Under the pieces are notes generated by a model. That model did not search any database and had not been told where the DNA came from. It saw only the letters and a program-made list of their open reading frames with translations. The translations under genes were made by a program, and so were the position numbers. A DNA stretch of 64,000 bases from Candidatus Nitrospira nitrosa (lineage in GTDB: Bacteria; Nitrospirota; Nitrospiria; Nitrospirales; Nitrospiraceae): positions 1,178,001-1,242,000 of the forward strand of contig NZ_CZQA01000001.1 of assembly GCF_001458735.1 (NCBI RefSeq), in the 5' to 3' direction. Positions 18,369 through 28,358 of this stretch are shown in pieces (within the stretch, counting starts at the first letter, position 1; each line of letters begins with the position of its first letter).

Positions 18369-19565
18369 ATGGGGTTGGGCGACGGGTTTTATCGAATCAA
18401 GCGATTGCCTCCGTATGTCTTCGCGCAGGTTCAAGCACTGAAGCTGGAAGCACGGCAACGGGGTGAAGACATCATCGACTTCGGCATGGGGAATCCGGAT
18501 CAACCTACCCCTACGCACATTGTCGAGAAGATGATCGAAGCCGCACGTAAAGGGAAGAATCATCGTTACTCTGCATCACGTGGGATCACCAAGCTTCGGC
18601 ACGCCATTTGCGGGTGGTACAAGCGAAACTATAATGTCGATCTCGACCCGGAGACCGAAGCGATCGTCACGATCGGATCGAAGGAAGGCCTCGCGCACCT
18701 CGCTCTGGCCATCATCGGTCCCGGCGACGTGGTCATGACTCCTACGCCGACCTATCCTATTCATATGTACAGTTTCATCATTGCCGGCGGGGAAGTCTGC
18801 GGCATCGAGCTTCGCCAGGACAGCGATTTTTTTGAAGATCTCACCCGTGTCTATCGGCAGACGTTCCCGCGGCCCAAGATTCTGGTTATCAATTTCCCGC
18901 ACAACCCCACAACCGCGGTGGCGGATCTGGGCTTTTTCAAGAAGATCGTGGCGTTTGCCAAGGAACACAATGTCATCGTCATCCACGATCTGGCCTATGC
19001 TGATCTGGTCTTTGACGGCTATAAGGCCCCGAGTTTTCTTCAGGTTCCAGGAGCAAAGGACTGCGGGGTGGAATTTTATACCCTGTCGAAAGCCTATAAT
19101 ATGCCTGGCTGGCGCGTCGGCTTCTGTGTCGGTAATCGAGAGGTCGTCGGTGCGTTGGCGAAGATCAAGAGCTACCTCGATTATGGGATTTTCCAGCCTC
19201 TTCAAATTGCGAGCGTCATCGCACTGAACGGCCCACAGGACTGTGTCAAAGAAACCGTGCATCGATATCAGAAACGTCGCGATGTGCTGGTCGGTGGGCT
19301 GAACCGAATTGGGTGGCAAGTCGCGAAGCCGTTGGCGACAATGTTCGTGTGGGCGCGCATCCCCTTGCCCTATCGCCACATGGGCTCGTTGGAGTTTTCG
19401 AAGCTCTTGCTCAAAGACGCCAAGGTGGCGGTGTCGCCTGGAATCGGATTCGGCGAAGGGGGCGATGAGTACGTGCGGTTTGGACTCGTGGAGAACGAAC
19501 ATCGTACGCGGCAGGCGGTCCGTGGGATCCGCAAAACCCTCAAGCTTGAGGGAGACGAGGAATGA
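18369..19565 (+). CDS. Class I/II aminotransferase, AlaC-type (alanine/glutamate-pyruvate)
   Basis: PLP enzyme of fold type I, 398 residues. [14 protein letters not shown] is the region that begins the large domain. [13 protein letters not shown] carries the conserved Asn that contacts the cofactor, and [15 protein letters not shown] places the Schiff-base lysine at Lys241. The sequence is nearest in type to AlaC/YfdZ and related LL-DAP or glutamate-pyruvate aminotransferases. Exact substrate is not certain; its place at the head of hom-thrC-lysC suggests amino-acid synthesis. Stop and hom start overlap as ATGA. Confidence 0.85.
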   Translation: MGLGDGFYRIKRLPPYVFAQVQALKLEARQRGEDIIDFGMGNPDQPTPTHIVEKMIEAARKGKNHRYSASRGITKLRHAICGWYKRNYNVDLDPETEAIVTIGSKEGLAHLALAIIGPGDVVMTPTPTYPIHMYSFIIAGGEVCGIELRQDSDFFEDLTRVYRQTFPRPKILVINFPHNPTTAVADLGFFKKIVAFAKEHNVIVIHDLAYADLVFDGYKAPSFLQVPGAKDCGVEFYTLSKAYNMPGWRVGFCVGNREVVGALAKIKSYLDYGIFQPLQIASVIALNGPQDCVKETVHRYQKRRDVLVGGLNRIGWQVAKPLATMFVWARIPLPYRHMGSLEFSKLLLKDAKVAVSPGIGFGEGGDEYVRFGLVENEHRTRQAVRGIRKTLKLEGDEE

Positions 19566-20875
19566 AGTCTCGGATCGGAGTGGGGATCATTGGGTTTGGG
19601 ACCGTCGGCACCGGGGTCGCCAAGACTCTCCTTAGTAATGCCGATCTCATCCGCCGCCGGGTCGGCGTGCCGATTGAATTGGTTCGCGTGGCAGACCTGG
19701 ACATTGTCAAGGACCGTGGAGTGACGGTAGCTCCAGGGGTCCTCACGACCGATGCGAAGCAAGTCCTGGCGGATCCCGACATCGACATCGTGATTGAACT
19801 GATCGGTGGGTACGACACGGCAAAGCGAATCATATTGGAATCGATCGCTGCCGGGAAGCATGTTGTGACGGCGAACAAGGCGCTCTTGGCGTTGCACGGC
19901 GAAGAAATCTTTGCGGCCGCCACCCGGAAGGGTGTGGAGTTGGGGTTCGAGGCCAGCGTGGGCGGTGGAATCCCTGTGCTTCGAGCGTTGACGGAAGGGC
20001 TGGCCGGCAATACGATCGAGTCCATATACGGAATCATCAATGGAACATCCAACTATATCTTGTCGAGAATGACCCAAGAGGGGCACGACTTTCAGGCGGT
20101 ACTCGCAGACGCTCAGCAGGCGGGCTATGCGGAGGCGGACCCCACGTTTGATGTCGCCGGGGTCGATTCTGCGCACAAACTGGCCATTCTCGTGAATCTC
20201 GCCTACGGTACTCCTGTCAACTTCAAGGAAATTTATACGGAAGGGATCACGAACATCACGCCGACCGACATCGCGTACGCCAAACAGTTTGGCTGCACGA
20301 TCAAGCTCTTGGGCATCGCGAAGTGTGTGAACGGAGAAATCGAAGCGCGGGTGCATCCCACGATGCTTCCGTCCACCTCTCCCATTGCACAAGTCGAAGA
20401 TGTGTACAATGCCATCCAGCTTGTTGGGGATGCCGTCGGTGATGTTGTGCTTTATGGGCGCGGAGCCGGGTCCATGCCGACCGGGAGTGCGGTGGTCAGC
20501 GATGTGATCGCCATCGGGCGCAATATTCTCAAAGGTGCGATCGGCCGGGTGCCGGTTGCCTCATTCCAACAGGACCATCGGCGACCGTTACGGCTTCGGG
20601 CCATGGAGGAGATTAGTTCGCTCTACTACCTCCGGTTTACCGTGGTGGACCGCCCTGGAGTCTTGGCGCAGATCGCGGGTGAACTCGGGCGTTGCGGGAT
20701 CAGTATCTCCTCGATGGTTCAACAGGGGCGACGAGAGGGGCAGACTGTCCCGGTTGTCATTAAGACTCACATGGCCAAAGAACGCGACGTACAAACCGCA
20801 CTTCGCGAAATCAACCGGCACGCATTCGTGGCTGAACCGACGAGATTGATCCGTGTGGAAGGTAGAGACGAGTAA
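19562..20875 (+). CDS. hom: Homoserine dehydrogenase
   Basis: Reduces aspartate semialdehyde to homoserine, the branch step to threonine and methionine. 437 residues. N-terminal Rossmann fold with [13 protein letters not shown] (about 7-19), a catalytic domain with [16 protein letters not shown] and [11 protein letters not shown], and a C-terminal ACT domain (from about 350, [19 protein letters not shown]) that usually mediates feedback by threonine. Overlaps the aminotransferase by four bases and is followed three bases later by thrC. Confidence 0.97.
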   Translation: MKSRIGVGIIGFGTVGTGVAKTLLSNADLIRRRVGVPIELVRVADLDIVKDRGVTVAPGVLTTDAKQVLADPDIDIVIELIGGYDTAKRIILESIAAGKHVVTANKALLALHGEEIFAAATRKGVELGFEASVGGGIPVLRALTEGLAGNTIESIYGIINGTSNYILSRMTQEGHDFQAVLADAQQAGYAEADPTFDVAGVDSAHKLAILVNLAYGTPVNFKEIYTEGITNITPTDIAYAKQFGCTIKLLGIAKCVNGEIEARVHPTMLPSTSPIAQVEDVYNAIQLVGDAVGDVVLYGRGAGSMPTGSAVVSDVIAIGRNILKGAIGRVPVASFQQDHRRPLRLRAMEEISSLYYLRFTVVDRPGVLAQIAGELGRCGISISSMVQQGRREGQTVPVVIKTHMAKERDVQTALREINRHAFVAEPTRLIRVEGRDE

Positions 20876-20878
20876 CCG

Positions 20879-21937
20879 ATGAATCGTTGGCGAGGAATTA
20901 TAGAGGAATACCGTAAATTCCTTCCTGTTACCGAGAAGACTCCAGTCATCAGCTTGGGCGAGGGAAATACCCCACTGATTCGTGCTGCACGACTGGCCAA
21001 GGCGATTGCGCCTGGGATTGAACTCTATCTCAAGTTCGAAGGGGTCAATCCTACCGGATCATTTAAAGACCGGGGGATGACCTTTGCCATTTCGAAAGCG
21101 GTGGAGAGTGGTGTGCGGGCGGTCATGTGCGCGTCAACGGGGAATACGTCAGCGTCCGCCGCCGCCTATGGAGCTCGAGCCGGATTGTCGGTGTATGTGT
21201 TGATTCCAGCCGGCAAGATCGCAATGGGCAAATTGTCTCAAGCCATGATGCATCAGGCGACGGTCATTCAGATAGAAGGAAACTTTGATCAGGCCCTCAC
21301 CCTCGTCAAAGACCTATCAACCTCACTTCATATCGAACTCGTGAACTCCGTGAATCCGTACAGGATTGAAGGGCAGAAGACCGCAGCGTTTGAGGTCTGC
21401 GATCAACTCGGCGATGCTCCGGCCATCCACGTCTTGCCGGTGGGAAATGCCGGAAATATCACAGCGTATTGGAAGGGCTACAAGGAGTATCGTGCCGCCA
21501 GTCAGACCACACGGCTGCCCCGCATGATGGGGTTTCAAGCGGCAGGTGCGGCCCCCATCGTATTGGGGAAGGTTGTCGAACAACCACAAACCATTGCAAC
21601 CGCCATTCGGATCGGCAACCCTGCGAGTTGGTCCTCGGCTTTGAACGCGGTGCAAGAGTCATCCGGCGCGATCGATATGGTGACAGACGACGAAATTCTT
21701 CAGGCCTATACAGTGGTGGCTGCCACGGAAGGGGTCTTTTGCGAGCCGGCCTCGGCCGCCTCCGTGGCCGGCGTGGCCAAGCTTCATCGTCACAAGGCTC
21801 TGCGGGAAGGTGACACGGTGGTATGTACTCTGACAGGACATGGCCTGAAGGATGCCGATACCGCCATTTCTGTGTCCAAACAACCACTGACGGTCAAGGC
21901 GACGCGCGAGGATGTCGCTCGATTATTGAACGTGTGA
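20879..21937 (+). CDS. thrC: Threonine synthase
   Basis: PLP enzyme that converts O-phosphohomoserine to threonine. 352 residues, the short class. [10 protein letters not shown] at about 22-31, GSFKDRGM with the PLP lysine at Lys63, [19 protein letters not shown] for phosphate binding, and [15 protein letters not shown]. Directly follows hom. It requires phosphohomoserine, yet no standard thrB homoserine kinase is in this operon; the next gene, an ApgM-like protein, occupies the place where one would be expected. Confidence 0.97.
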   Translation: MNRWRGIIEEYRKFLPVTEKTPVISLGEGNTPLIRAARLAKAIAPGIELYLKFEGVNPTGSFKDRGMTFAISKAVESGVRAVMCASTGNTSASAAAYGARAGLSVYVLIPAGKIAMGKLSQAMMHQATVIQIEGNFDQALTLVKDLSTSLHIELVNSVNPYRIEGQKTAAFEVCDQLGDAPAIHVLPVGNAGNITAYWKGYKEYRAASQTTRLPRMMGFQAAGAAPIVLGKVVEQPQTIATAIRIGNPASWSSALNAVQESSGAIDMVTDDEILQAYTVVAATEGVFCEPASAASVAGVAKLHRHKALREGDTVVCTLTGHGLKDADTAISVSKQPLTVKATREDVARLLNV

Positions 21938-21953
21938 AAGGCGTGTAGATTCG

Positions 21954-23162
21954 ATGAAATATGTGATCGTGCATGCTGGTGGGATGGCGGACCATCCACA
22001 AGCAGAACTCAATGGGCGAACACCACTGCAGGCGGCCGCCACTCCTCATCTCGATCAGCTCACTCAAACGGGAGAGCTCGGTCAGCTGATCATTCCAAGC
22101 GAGGGGATTCGGCATGGAGGTGGATTGCTCGGGGCGGCCATTCTCGGCTATGACCCGAAGAAATACTATCAAGGTCCCGGGCCGCTGGAAGCGGCAAGCC
22201 TGGGTGTCTCGGTGACGGAACATGACGTGGTCTATCGCTGCACGATGGTCACGCTGCGAGCCGATGGTGGAAAGGGCGCAGAGATTAAGAAATTAGGGCC
22301 GAATGTGATCATGGACGATGCGACAGCCGGCTTAATCGAAACTGAAGAGGCCCGCGAATTGCTCGAGGCGATCAACGAGCAACTCGGTTCCGAAACCATT
22401 CAGTTCTATCCGGGCGCCGGTCATCGCCATCTCATGGTCTGGGTCAATGGCAAGTCGCGAGCGCTCTGTCACGATCCGCAGTCCTTCCTTGGTCAATCCA
22501 TTGTCGATGCTCTGCCCACGGGCGACGGTGCAGACATTCTCCGCAAGCTCATGGATGCGGCGCATGTGATCATGCGCGATCATCCGGTCAACGATGAGCG
22601 GATTGCCGAGGGAAAGAAAGCGGCAAATTGTGTGTGGCTGTGGGGTGAGGGACGAGCCGTCATGTGGCCGAGCCTCACCGAAAAGTACGACATTGCCGGG
22701 GCCGTCGTGGCGACCAGCGATGTCTACCGCGGCGTCGGGATCTGTGCCGGCCTTGAGGCAGTCGATCCGGAACGACTGGCCGACGGCGATCTGCGCACCA
22801 GGGCTACTGTGGCGCTCGCAGAATTTGCCAAGAAAGATTTTGTGTATGTTCACGCTCGATTGACGGACGAGATCATGCACGGCACTGATATCAAAGCAAA
22901 GGTGCGTGGCATCGAAGAGTTCGACCGTCATTTGGTTGGTCCGCTTGTTGAGGGCCTGGCCAAACAAGGGCCCTTTCGGTTCCTGGTCGTGTGCGAGCAC
23001 GGACGAGGGGTCAACGGCCAACCCTTTTATGCGTTCGGCGAGGGAGGCCAGCAAGTTGCCGGATCAGCCGGCCGTCGATTCACTGAGATAGATGCTCAGG
23101 CCGCCGATATGCCTGCTCGCGATGCCACAAAGTTCGTGAATAAGTTCTTCTCTAAAAGCTGA
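21954..23162 (+). CDS. ApgM-like (cofactor-independent phosphoglycerate mutase / proposed homoserine kinase family) protein with altered active site
   Basis: 402 residues with the fold signature of the archaeal-type 2,3-bisphosphoglycerate-independent phosphoglycerate mutase family, in which some operon-linked members have been proposed as alternative homoserine kinases. Family marks seen: GGMADHP at the start, [34 protein letters not shown], and [13 protein letters not shown]. Residues expected for catalysis are changed. The usual G-D-G-M metal ligand is A-G-G-M, and the usual P-G-S-D nucleophile segment reads H-G-G-G (about residues 54-57). The D-H-S motif near the C-terminus reads E-H-G. 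It lies between thrC and lysC. Whether it is an enzyme is open. Confidence 0.75.
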   Translation: MKYVIVHAGGMADHPQAELNGRTPLQAAATPHLDQLTQTGELGQLIIPSEGIRHGGGLLGAAILGYDPKKYYQGPGPLEAASLGVSVTEHDVVYRCTMVTLRADGGKGAEIKKLGPNVIMDDATAGLIETEEARELLEAINEQLGSETIQFYPGAGHRHLMVWVNGKSRALCHDPQSFLGQSIVDALPTGDGADILRKLMDAAHVIMRDHPVNDERIAEGKKAANCVWLWGEGRAVMWPSLTEKYDIAGAVVATSDVYRGVGICAGLEAVDPERLADGDLRTRATVALAEFAKKDFVYVHARLTDEIMHGTDIKAKVRGIEEFDRHLVGPLVEGLAKQGPFRFLVVCEHGRGVNGQPFYAFGEGGQQVAGSAGRRFTEIDAQAADMPARDATKFVNKFFSKS

Positions 23163-23167
23163 CCATC

Positions 23168-24391
23168 GTGGCACTGATCGTCCAGAAATACGGCGGCACG
23201 TCGGTCGGGACAATCGAGCGTATCCAACGGGTGGCCGATCGTGTCGAAAAAACACTTCGAGACGGCCATCAAGTTGTCGTCGTGCTCTCCGCGATGAGCG
23301 GTGAAACAGATCGCCTCATTAAACTCGCCCACGAAGTGACCGCGACTCCGGATGATCGGGAGATGGACATGCTGCTCTCCACCGGCGAGCGCGTCACCAT
23401 CGCCCTGTTGGCGATGGAGTTACGTGGGAGAGGTGTTGATGCGCGCTCGTTTACAGGCCGGCAGGTAGGCATCATGACTGACAGCGCCCATACGAAGGCG
23501 CGTATCGCACGCGTGACGTCCGGACGGCTCCGCGAGGCCCTGGATCAAGGGGTGGTGCCGGTTGTGGCGGGGTTTCAAGGCATCAACGAACGGTCGGATG
23601 TGACGACGCTGGGGCGAGGTGGGTCCGATCTTTCCGCAGTTGCGGTGGCGGCAGCACTCAAAGCCGATCGCTGCATTATCTTTACCGATGTCGACGGGGT
23701 CTACACCGCCGATCCCAATATTGTCCCGGCGGCGAAGCGCATCGACAAGATTTCCTATGAAGAGATGCTCGAAATGGCGAGTCTTGGCGCCAAAGTGCTG
23801 CAGACTCGATCGGTGGAATTCGCGGCGAAGTTCAACGTGCCGGTCGAAGTGAATTCCAGCTTCAAAGAAGGAAAGGGAACGCTCGTGACGAAGGAAGATA
23901 CGGATATGGAAGCGGCGGCGGTTGCCGGAGTCACGGGTGACCGGAACCAGGCAAAGATCACGATTATCGGTGTCCCGGATAAGCCGGGCATTGCCGCTCG
24001 GATCTTCGGGCCTGTGGCCGATGCCAACATCAATGTCGATATGATCATTCAGAACATCAGCCAAGCAGCCTTGACGGACCTCTCCTTTACCGTCCCCCGG
24101 GCGGACCTCAAAAAAGCCGTGCCCCTCATCCAAGGCGTGGCGAAGGATATCGAGGCCAAATCGGTCTCCGTCACCGAAGCCATTGCGAAGGTTTCGCTTA
24201 TCGGCGTAGGCATGCGGTCGCATTCCGGCGTGGCAGCCAAGATGTTCAACGTGCTGTCGCACGAGGGGGTCAACATCATGATGATCAGTACGTCGGAGAT
24301 CAAAATCTCTTGCGTGATCGATGAGAAGTACCTCGAACTGGCCATGCGCTCCCTCCATTCAGCATTCGGTCTTGACCAAGTGCGGTCCTGA
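23168..24391 (+). CDS. lysC: Aspartate kinase
   Basis: Phosphorylates aspartate, the first step to lysine, threonine and methionine. 407 residues. N-terminal kinase domain with [23 protein letters not shown], and [16 protein letters not shown] with [12 protein letters not shown] for nucleotide and substrate binding. Two C-terminal ACT domains (from about 265, [18 protein letters not shown], and a second near 345) fit allosteric control by lysine or threonine. GTG 23168 is the start, with no obvious ribosome site, five bases after the ApgM-like gene, so it is probably coupled. Last gene of the operon. Confidence 0.97.
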   Translation: MALIVQKYGGTSVGTIERIQRVADRVEKTLRDGHQVVVVLSAMSGETDRLIKLAHEVTATPDDREMDMLLSTGERVTIALLAMELRGRGVDARSFTGRQVGIMTDSAHTKARIARVTSGRLREALDQGVVPVVAGFQGINERSDVTTLGRGGSDLSAVAVAAALKADRCIIFTDVDGVYTADPNIVPAAKRIDKISYEEMLEMASLGAKVLQTRSVEFAAKFNVPVEVNSSFKEGKGTLVTKEDTDMEAAAVAGVTGDRNQAKITIIGVPDKPGIAARIFGPVADANINVDMIIQNISQAALTDLSFTVPRADLKKAVPLIQGVAKDIEAKSVSVTEAIAKVSLIGVGMRSHSGVAAKMFNVLSHEGVNIMMISTSEIKISCVIDEKYLELAMRSLHSAFGLDQVRS

Positions 24392-24840
24392 TACCAGTCG
24401 GAATAAGACCAGCACACGACCATCACCACTTGGATCGGCTTTCGTCGGACGCAGCTGCCTCACGATAAACCTGCTTCCTGTTGTCAGCTAATGAAATCAA
24501 CAGTGTTCCTTTCGAGGAATTCCTGGACTGCTACATGATTTGTTCCTGAGCCTGAGGGAAGTCTATGCACCTCAGAAACTGGGAGAGTCATCGATCAGTG
24601 CTATTAGAACTGGATGGATTCGAATCTCGCGATTCTGGTTGTGATAGTAAACGGGCCGGAGGGGATTGCAAACGCAACGCATAATAGGCAGCCACCAGGT
24701 GATGTTCAGAGTCATAACGGTTGTCAGATGCGCGTCGTAAGTTCTGATCAACTCATTCAGAAATTGACCGAGTGATGGTGCAAGTCGCTCAGGCCTGACG
24801 TCTCGACAGGGGAGCCCCTCTCCTGATACCCTTTCCCCCC
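24392..24840 (+). other. 450-base non-coding gap before cimA
   Basis: No convincing gene, RNA or full promoter was found. Just before cimA there is a small palindrome AGGGGAGCCCCT (about 24809-24820) and a C-rich run directly before the ATG, with no ribosome site. The length of the gap would allow a leader or attenuator, but I could not identify a leader peptide. Confidence 0.4.
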
Positions 24841-26490
24841 ATGGCTAGCTATACCAAACGATCACGTACTTCCCGCGTTGTCCGTGAACAGGCTCCGGTT
24901 GCTGTTAAAAGTCCGTCTGTCGAGCAGACGGCGAAATTAGAAATCTATGACACCACGTTGCGTGATGGCGCGCAGGCGGAGGATGTCAGTTTCTCCGCTG
25001 CAGACAAGGTGTTGATTGCACAGAAGTTGGATAGCCTGGGCGTGCATTTTATTGAAGGTGGATGGCCCGGCGCGAATCCAAAAGATATTGAATTCTTTCG
25101 GATGATCAAGACGATTCCGCTGAAACGTGCGGACGTCATCGCGTTCGGGTCGACCAGGAAAGCCAGCAATACGGTTCGCAAGGATCCGAATCTACAGGCG
25201 TTACTCGGTGCAGACACAAAGATTATCACGCTCTTTGGGAAGACCTGGTCGCTCCATGTGACCGACGCGCTCGGTATCTCCCTGCACAAAAACCTTGAGT
25301 TGATCGGTGACTCCATCGGCTATCTCCGAGGAAAAGGACGCCGTGTCTTCTACGATGCGGAGCATTTCTTCGATGGCTATAAGACCAATCCGGACTATGC
25401 GTTGAATACGATCAGGCAAGCGGTGCAAGCCGGTGCGGAGCGAGTGATTCTTTGTGACACCAACGGGGGCACGATGCCTTGGGAAATCCGTGAGATCTGC
25501 GGGGTCGTGCAGCGGGAATGCGGGGTGCCGCTCGGTATCCACGCACATAACGACTGTGAAATGGCCGTGGCGAATTCCCTTGTGGCGATCGAGATGGGCA
25601 TTCAGCAGGTACAGGGGACGATCAATGGCATTGGAGAACGCTGTGGAAACGCCAACCTCTGCTCCATTATTCCGAATCTCGAGCTGAAAATGAAACGCCA
25701 GGCCCTGAGCAATACCCTGAGCCATCTCAAGGATGTATCCGGATTTGTCACGGAGATCGCCAATCTGATGCCCAATAAGCATCAGCCCTACGTCGGAGAT
25801 TCCGCGTTCGCCCATAAAGGCGGGGTGCACATTCACGCAGTGTTGAAGAACTCGGCGACCTATGAACATATCGATCCGGCTCGTGTCGGCAATCGGCAGC
25901 GGATGTTGATCTCCGACTACGGAGGACGCAGCGGTCTGCTCGACAAAATCGAAGCCTATGGAATCAGGCTTTCGAAGAACCACGCCAAAGTTGATGAGCT
26001 GGTCCATACCCTGAAGGAACGAGAAAGTCAGGGCTATCAATTCGAAGGGGCCGAGGGCTCATTTGAGTTGTTGATGCGAAAGGCGATGGGGAGTCACAAG
26101 TCGTCATTTCGATTGCTTGGCTTTCGTGTGATCGTCGAGAAGAAGCAGGAGGATGGTTCCCTGCTCTCGGAGGCGACGGTGATGGTCAAGGTTGGGGAGG
26201 TGGTCGAGCACACGGCGGCGGTCGGGGCGGGGCCGGTCAATGCGTTGGATCATGCATTGCGCAAAGCCCTGGAGAAGTTCTATCCGCAGCTTCGAGAGGT
26301 GAAACTGCTCGACTACAAGGTCCGGGTGTTGGCGGCGAATCGTGGGACCGAATCAAAAGTGCGTGTCTTAATCGAGTCGGGCGATCACAAAGACAAATGG
26401 GGAACGGTGGGGGTCTCTGAAAATATCATTGAAGCGACGTGGCAGGCTCTCGTCGATAGTATCGAATATAAACTGCTGTCAAAAAACTAG
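24841..26490 (+). CDS. cimA: (R)-citramalate synthase
   Basis: Condenses pyruvate and acetyl-CoA to citramalate, giving isoleucine without threonine deaminase. 549 residues, in the range of CimA/LeuA2-type proteins and longer than most isopropylmalate synthases. LEIYDTTLRDGAQAEDVSF holds the HMGL-like metal and catalytic motif, FIEGGWPGANPKD is typical of CimA, and HAHNDCEMAVANSL gives metal ligands. The C-terminal LeuA dimer domain (about 420-545) is the feedback region. ATG 24841 lacks a visible Shine-Dalgarno sequence and follows a C-run. The name rests on overall resemblance; isopropylmalate synthase is the main alternative. Confidence 0.88.
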   Translation: MASYTKRSRTSRVVREQAPVAVKSPSVEQTAKLEIYDTTLRDGAQAEDVSFSAADKVLIAQKLDSLGVHFIEGGWPGANPKDIEFFRMIKTIPLKRADVIAFGSTRKASNTVRKDPNLQALLGADTKIITLFGKTWSLHVTDALGISLHKNLELIGDSIGYLRGKGRRVFYDAEHFFDGYKTNPDYALNTIRQAVQAGAERVILCDTNGGTMPWEIREICGVVQRECGVPLGIHAHNDCEMAVANSLVAIEMGIQQVQGTINGIGERCGNANLCSIIPNLELKMKRQALSNTLSHLKDVSGFVTEIANLMPNKHQPYVGDSAFAHKGGVHIHAVLKNSATYEHIDPARVGNRQRMLISDYGGRSGLLDKIEAYGIRLSKNHAKVDELVHTLKERESQGYQFEGAEGSFELLMRKAMGSHKSSFRLLGFRVIVEKKQEDGSLLSEATVMVKVGEVVEHTAAVGAGPVNALDHALRKALEKFYPQLREVKLLDYKVRVLAANRGTESKVRVLIESGDHKDKWGTVGVSENIIEATWQALVDSIEYKLLSKN

Positions 26491-26522
26491 AGTATTTTCG
26501 TAAGCATTCTCCAAATTTATTC

Positions 26523-26551
26523 TTGACAGGTGTCATAACCTCACGTAACTT
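26523..26551 (+). promoter_or_regulatory. Putative promoter for ihfA
   Basis: A perfect -35 TTGACA (26523-26528) followed after 17 bases by TAACTT (26546-26551), a weak -10. It lies 33 bases after the cimA stop and 77 before the ihfA start, on the same strand. Confidence 0.45.
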
Positions 26552-26627
26552 AAGACAAACTTACCGCACTGGGTGGATGGTTCTGACAGGGAATGCGGTG
26601 GGTCGTCGTCATGTAGGGGGGGATGGC

Positions 26628-26903
26628 ATGAGAAAGGCGGATATCGCTGAGGAAATTTTTAAGCAGGTTGGGATTTCAAAAAATGAAGCGGCTGATATCG
26701 TCGAGTTCGTGCTGAATCTCCTCAAGTCGGTACTGCAGAAGGGAGAATCGGTTAAAATCGCAGGGTTTGGCAATTTTGTCGTGCGGAGCAAAGGCGCCCG
26801 GAAGGGGCGCAACCCACGGACCGGAGAAGAGATTGGGATTACCCCCCGGCGAGTCGTTACATTTCGTCCGAGCCAGGTATTCAAGAAGTACGTCAATTCG
26901 TAA
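26628..26903 (+). CDS. ihfA: Integration host factor alpha-type DNA-bending protein
   Basis: Small HU/IHF-fold DNA-bending protein, 91 residues from ATG 26628, which follows a purine-rich GGGGGG element. The frame is open further upstream, but MRKADIAEEIF is the expected IHF N-terminus. The beta-arm region RKGRNPRTGEEIGITPRR carries the conserved Pro that intercalates into DNA, and VVTFRPSQVFKKYVN is the alpha-subunit-like ending. It is followed by a MerR gene and tRNA-Pro, an arrangement well known from proteobacterial pheT-ihfA-merR-tRNA loci; pheST is not present here. Confidence 0.93.
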   Translation: MRKADIAEEIFKQVGISKNEAADIVEFVLNLLKSVLQKGESVKIAGFGNFVVRSKGARKGRNPRTGEEIGITPRRVVTFRPSQVFKKYVNS

Positions 26904-26945
26904 GGCGACTTCACCCACATTGTCGACCGAACCGTGAGGCCGGTC

Positions 26946-27296
26946 ATGGGAACTGAGCCCAGGCTGGGCAGCAAGGTTTTCTACAAGATCGGCGAGGTGA
27001 GTCGGCTGACAAGGCTTCCCTCGTACGTACTCCGTTTCTGGGAATCTCAATTTACATTTTTAAAACCTAAGAAGAGTCGAGGTAATCAACGGCTGTACGT
27101 TCAACGCGATATCGAAACCGTCTTGCACATCAAGCGCATGCTGTATGAAGAAGGGCATACGCTTGAGGGCGTGAAGCGATATTGGGTCCGTCGTGGGAGG
27201 GCTGCTACCCGCCGTCTGAGGCCGAGGGAGATCGCCAAAAAGCTGAGAGGCGACCTCCAAGTCATTCTGAAGATCATCGATTCGCATTCATCATAA
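26946..27296 (+). CDS. MerR family transcriptional regulator
   Basis: 116 residues from ATG 26946 (TGAGG six bases upstream); a GTG four codons earlier is less likely. The N-terminal winged helix-turn-helix is KIGEVSRLTRLPSYVLRFWE followed by K-S-R-G-N-Q-R-L-Y, typical of MerR. A short dimerisation helix follows, and there is no sensor domain and no metal-binding cysteine. This compact type is usually found next to ihfA; its effector and targets are unknown. The tRNA-Pro gene begins 81 bases downstream. Confidence 0.9.
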   Translation: MGTEPRLGSKVFYKIGEVSRLTRLPSYVLRFWESQFTFLKPKKSRGNQRLYVQRDIETVLHIKRMLYEEGHTLEGVKRYWVRRGRAATRRLRPREIAKKLRGDLQVILKIIDSHSS

Positions 27297-27377
27297 ACCA
27301 AAAGAGACGGTGCATTTCACCGGAGACAATCACGAGAGAATCTGCGACAATGACCGGCTCAAGAGTCGAGAACATGT

Positions 27378-27454
27378 CGGGGCGTAGCGCAGCCCGGTAG
27401 CGCACTCGCTTGGGGTGCGAGTGGTCGTGGGTTCAAATCCCGCCGCCCCGACCA
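27378..27454 (+). tRNA. tRNA-Pro, anticodon GGG
   Basis: 77-nucleotide cloverleaf. Acceptor CGGGGCG (27378-27384) pairs with CGCCCCG (27444-27450), followed by discriminator A and an encoded CCA (27452-27454). Anticodon stem CTCGC (27405-27409) with GCGAG (27417-27421), loop TTGGGGT, anticodon GGG at 27412-27414. The T-arm has GTGGG-TTCAAAT-CCCGC. It reads CCC and CCU proline codons and is probably processed from the ihfA-merR transcript. Confidence 0.97.
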
Positions 27455-27508
27455 GTTTGCAGAGTCTTGAAGAGATGAGGGAAGAAAACGGATCTCGTAG
27501 TTCCGTCG

Positions 27509-27532
27509 AAGCTGCCTCGGGCAGCTTTTTTA
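27509..27532 (+). terminator. Intrinsic terminator after tRNA-Pro
   Basis: AAGCTGCC (27509-27516), loop TCG, GGCAGCTT (27520-27527) and a run of six T (27526-27531). A clear rho-independent terminator ending the ihfA-merR-tRNA unit. It ends only 14 bases before the surE start codon. Confidence 0.9.
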
Positions 27533-27545
27533 TTGTAGTCCTTCC

Positions 27546-28358
27546 ATGCGTATCCTAGTGACCAACGACGACGGCATCCAGTCCCCTGGGCTTACAGCCT
27601 TGGCACAAGCCTTGGCGGCCATTGGGGAGGTGTGGGTTGTGGCTCCGGATCGGGAGCGCACAGCCGTCGCTCACGCCGTAACCCTACATAAGCCATTACG
27701 TGTTCATCGCGTGGCGCCGCGGACCTATACGGTCAACGGGACGCCGGTCGACTGTGTGAATCTGGCCCTGCTCAAGGTCATGCCCAAACCTCCGGCCATC
27801 GTCGTATCTGGCATCAACAAAGGTGTCAACCTTGGCGACGATGTCATGTACTCGGGGACGGTATCAGCGGCGATGGAAGGCACCATTCTTGGTGTACCTT
27901 CTCTTGCCGTTTCGCAGGAAGGGCAGGGGGCATTTCGCTTCAATATCGGCGCAACCTATGCCACTCGAGTTGCCAGACTTGTGCTGGCCCAAGGTCTTCC
28001 CGACGAAACCCTCTTGAACGTCAACATCCCGGATCGGGCTCAGTCCAAGATTCGAGGAGTACGGATTACCTGTCTGAGCCGACGACGGTTCCACAATCCA
28101 ATCATCGAAAAAGTCGATCCTCATGGTCGAGCCTACTATTGGATTGCCGGGAAGCGGGTCTCGTGGAGTCGTAGTAAGGATGCGGATCACGAGGCGCTTG
28201 AAGACGGATACGTGTCCATTACACCAATCCTCTTGGATACTACCAACCATGCAGTGGTGGATCACTTCAGAGCATGGGAACCCGTTATTGCGCGAAGTGC
28301 CGGCAAAGGGTCTGTCCAAGCGTCCTTCCGCCGTTCGGCTAAGGCGGTGGGGAAATGA
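27546..28358 (+). CDS. surE: 5'/3'-nucleotidase SurE
   Basis: Metal-dependent nucleoside monophosphate phosphatase linked to stress survival. 270 residues. MRILVTNDDGIQSPG has the metal ligands Asp8 and Asp9; VVAPDRERTA, TPVDCVN and SGINKGVNLGDDVMYSGTVSAAMEG complete the active-site loops. No ribosome site precedes ATG 27546, and an intrinsic terminator ends 14 bases upstream, so the message may be leaderless or depend on readthrough. Its stop overlaps the DedA gene as ATGA. Confidence 0.96.
   Translation: MRILVTNDDGIQSPGLTALAQALAAIGEVWVVAPDRERTAVAHAVTLHKPLRVHRVAPRTYTVNGTPVDCVNLALLKVMPKPPAIVVSGINKGVNLGDDVMYSGTVSAAMEGTILGVPSLAVSQEGQGAFRFNIGATYATRVARLVLAQGLPDETLLNVNIPDRAQSKIRGVRITCLSRRRFHNPIIEKVDPHGRAYYWIAGKRVSWSRSKDADHEALEDGYVSITPILLDTTNHAVVDHFRAWEPVIARSAGKGSVQASFRRSAKAVGK

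Noticed and set aside
18576-19502. 300-codon minus-strand open frame opposite the aminotransferase
   Set aside because: Shadow of the plus-strand gene; His/Asp/Arg-rich translation with no family likeness, while the plus strand has a complete PLP enzyme.
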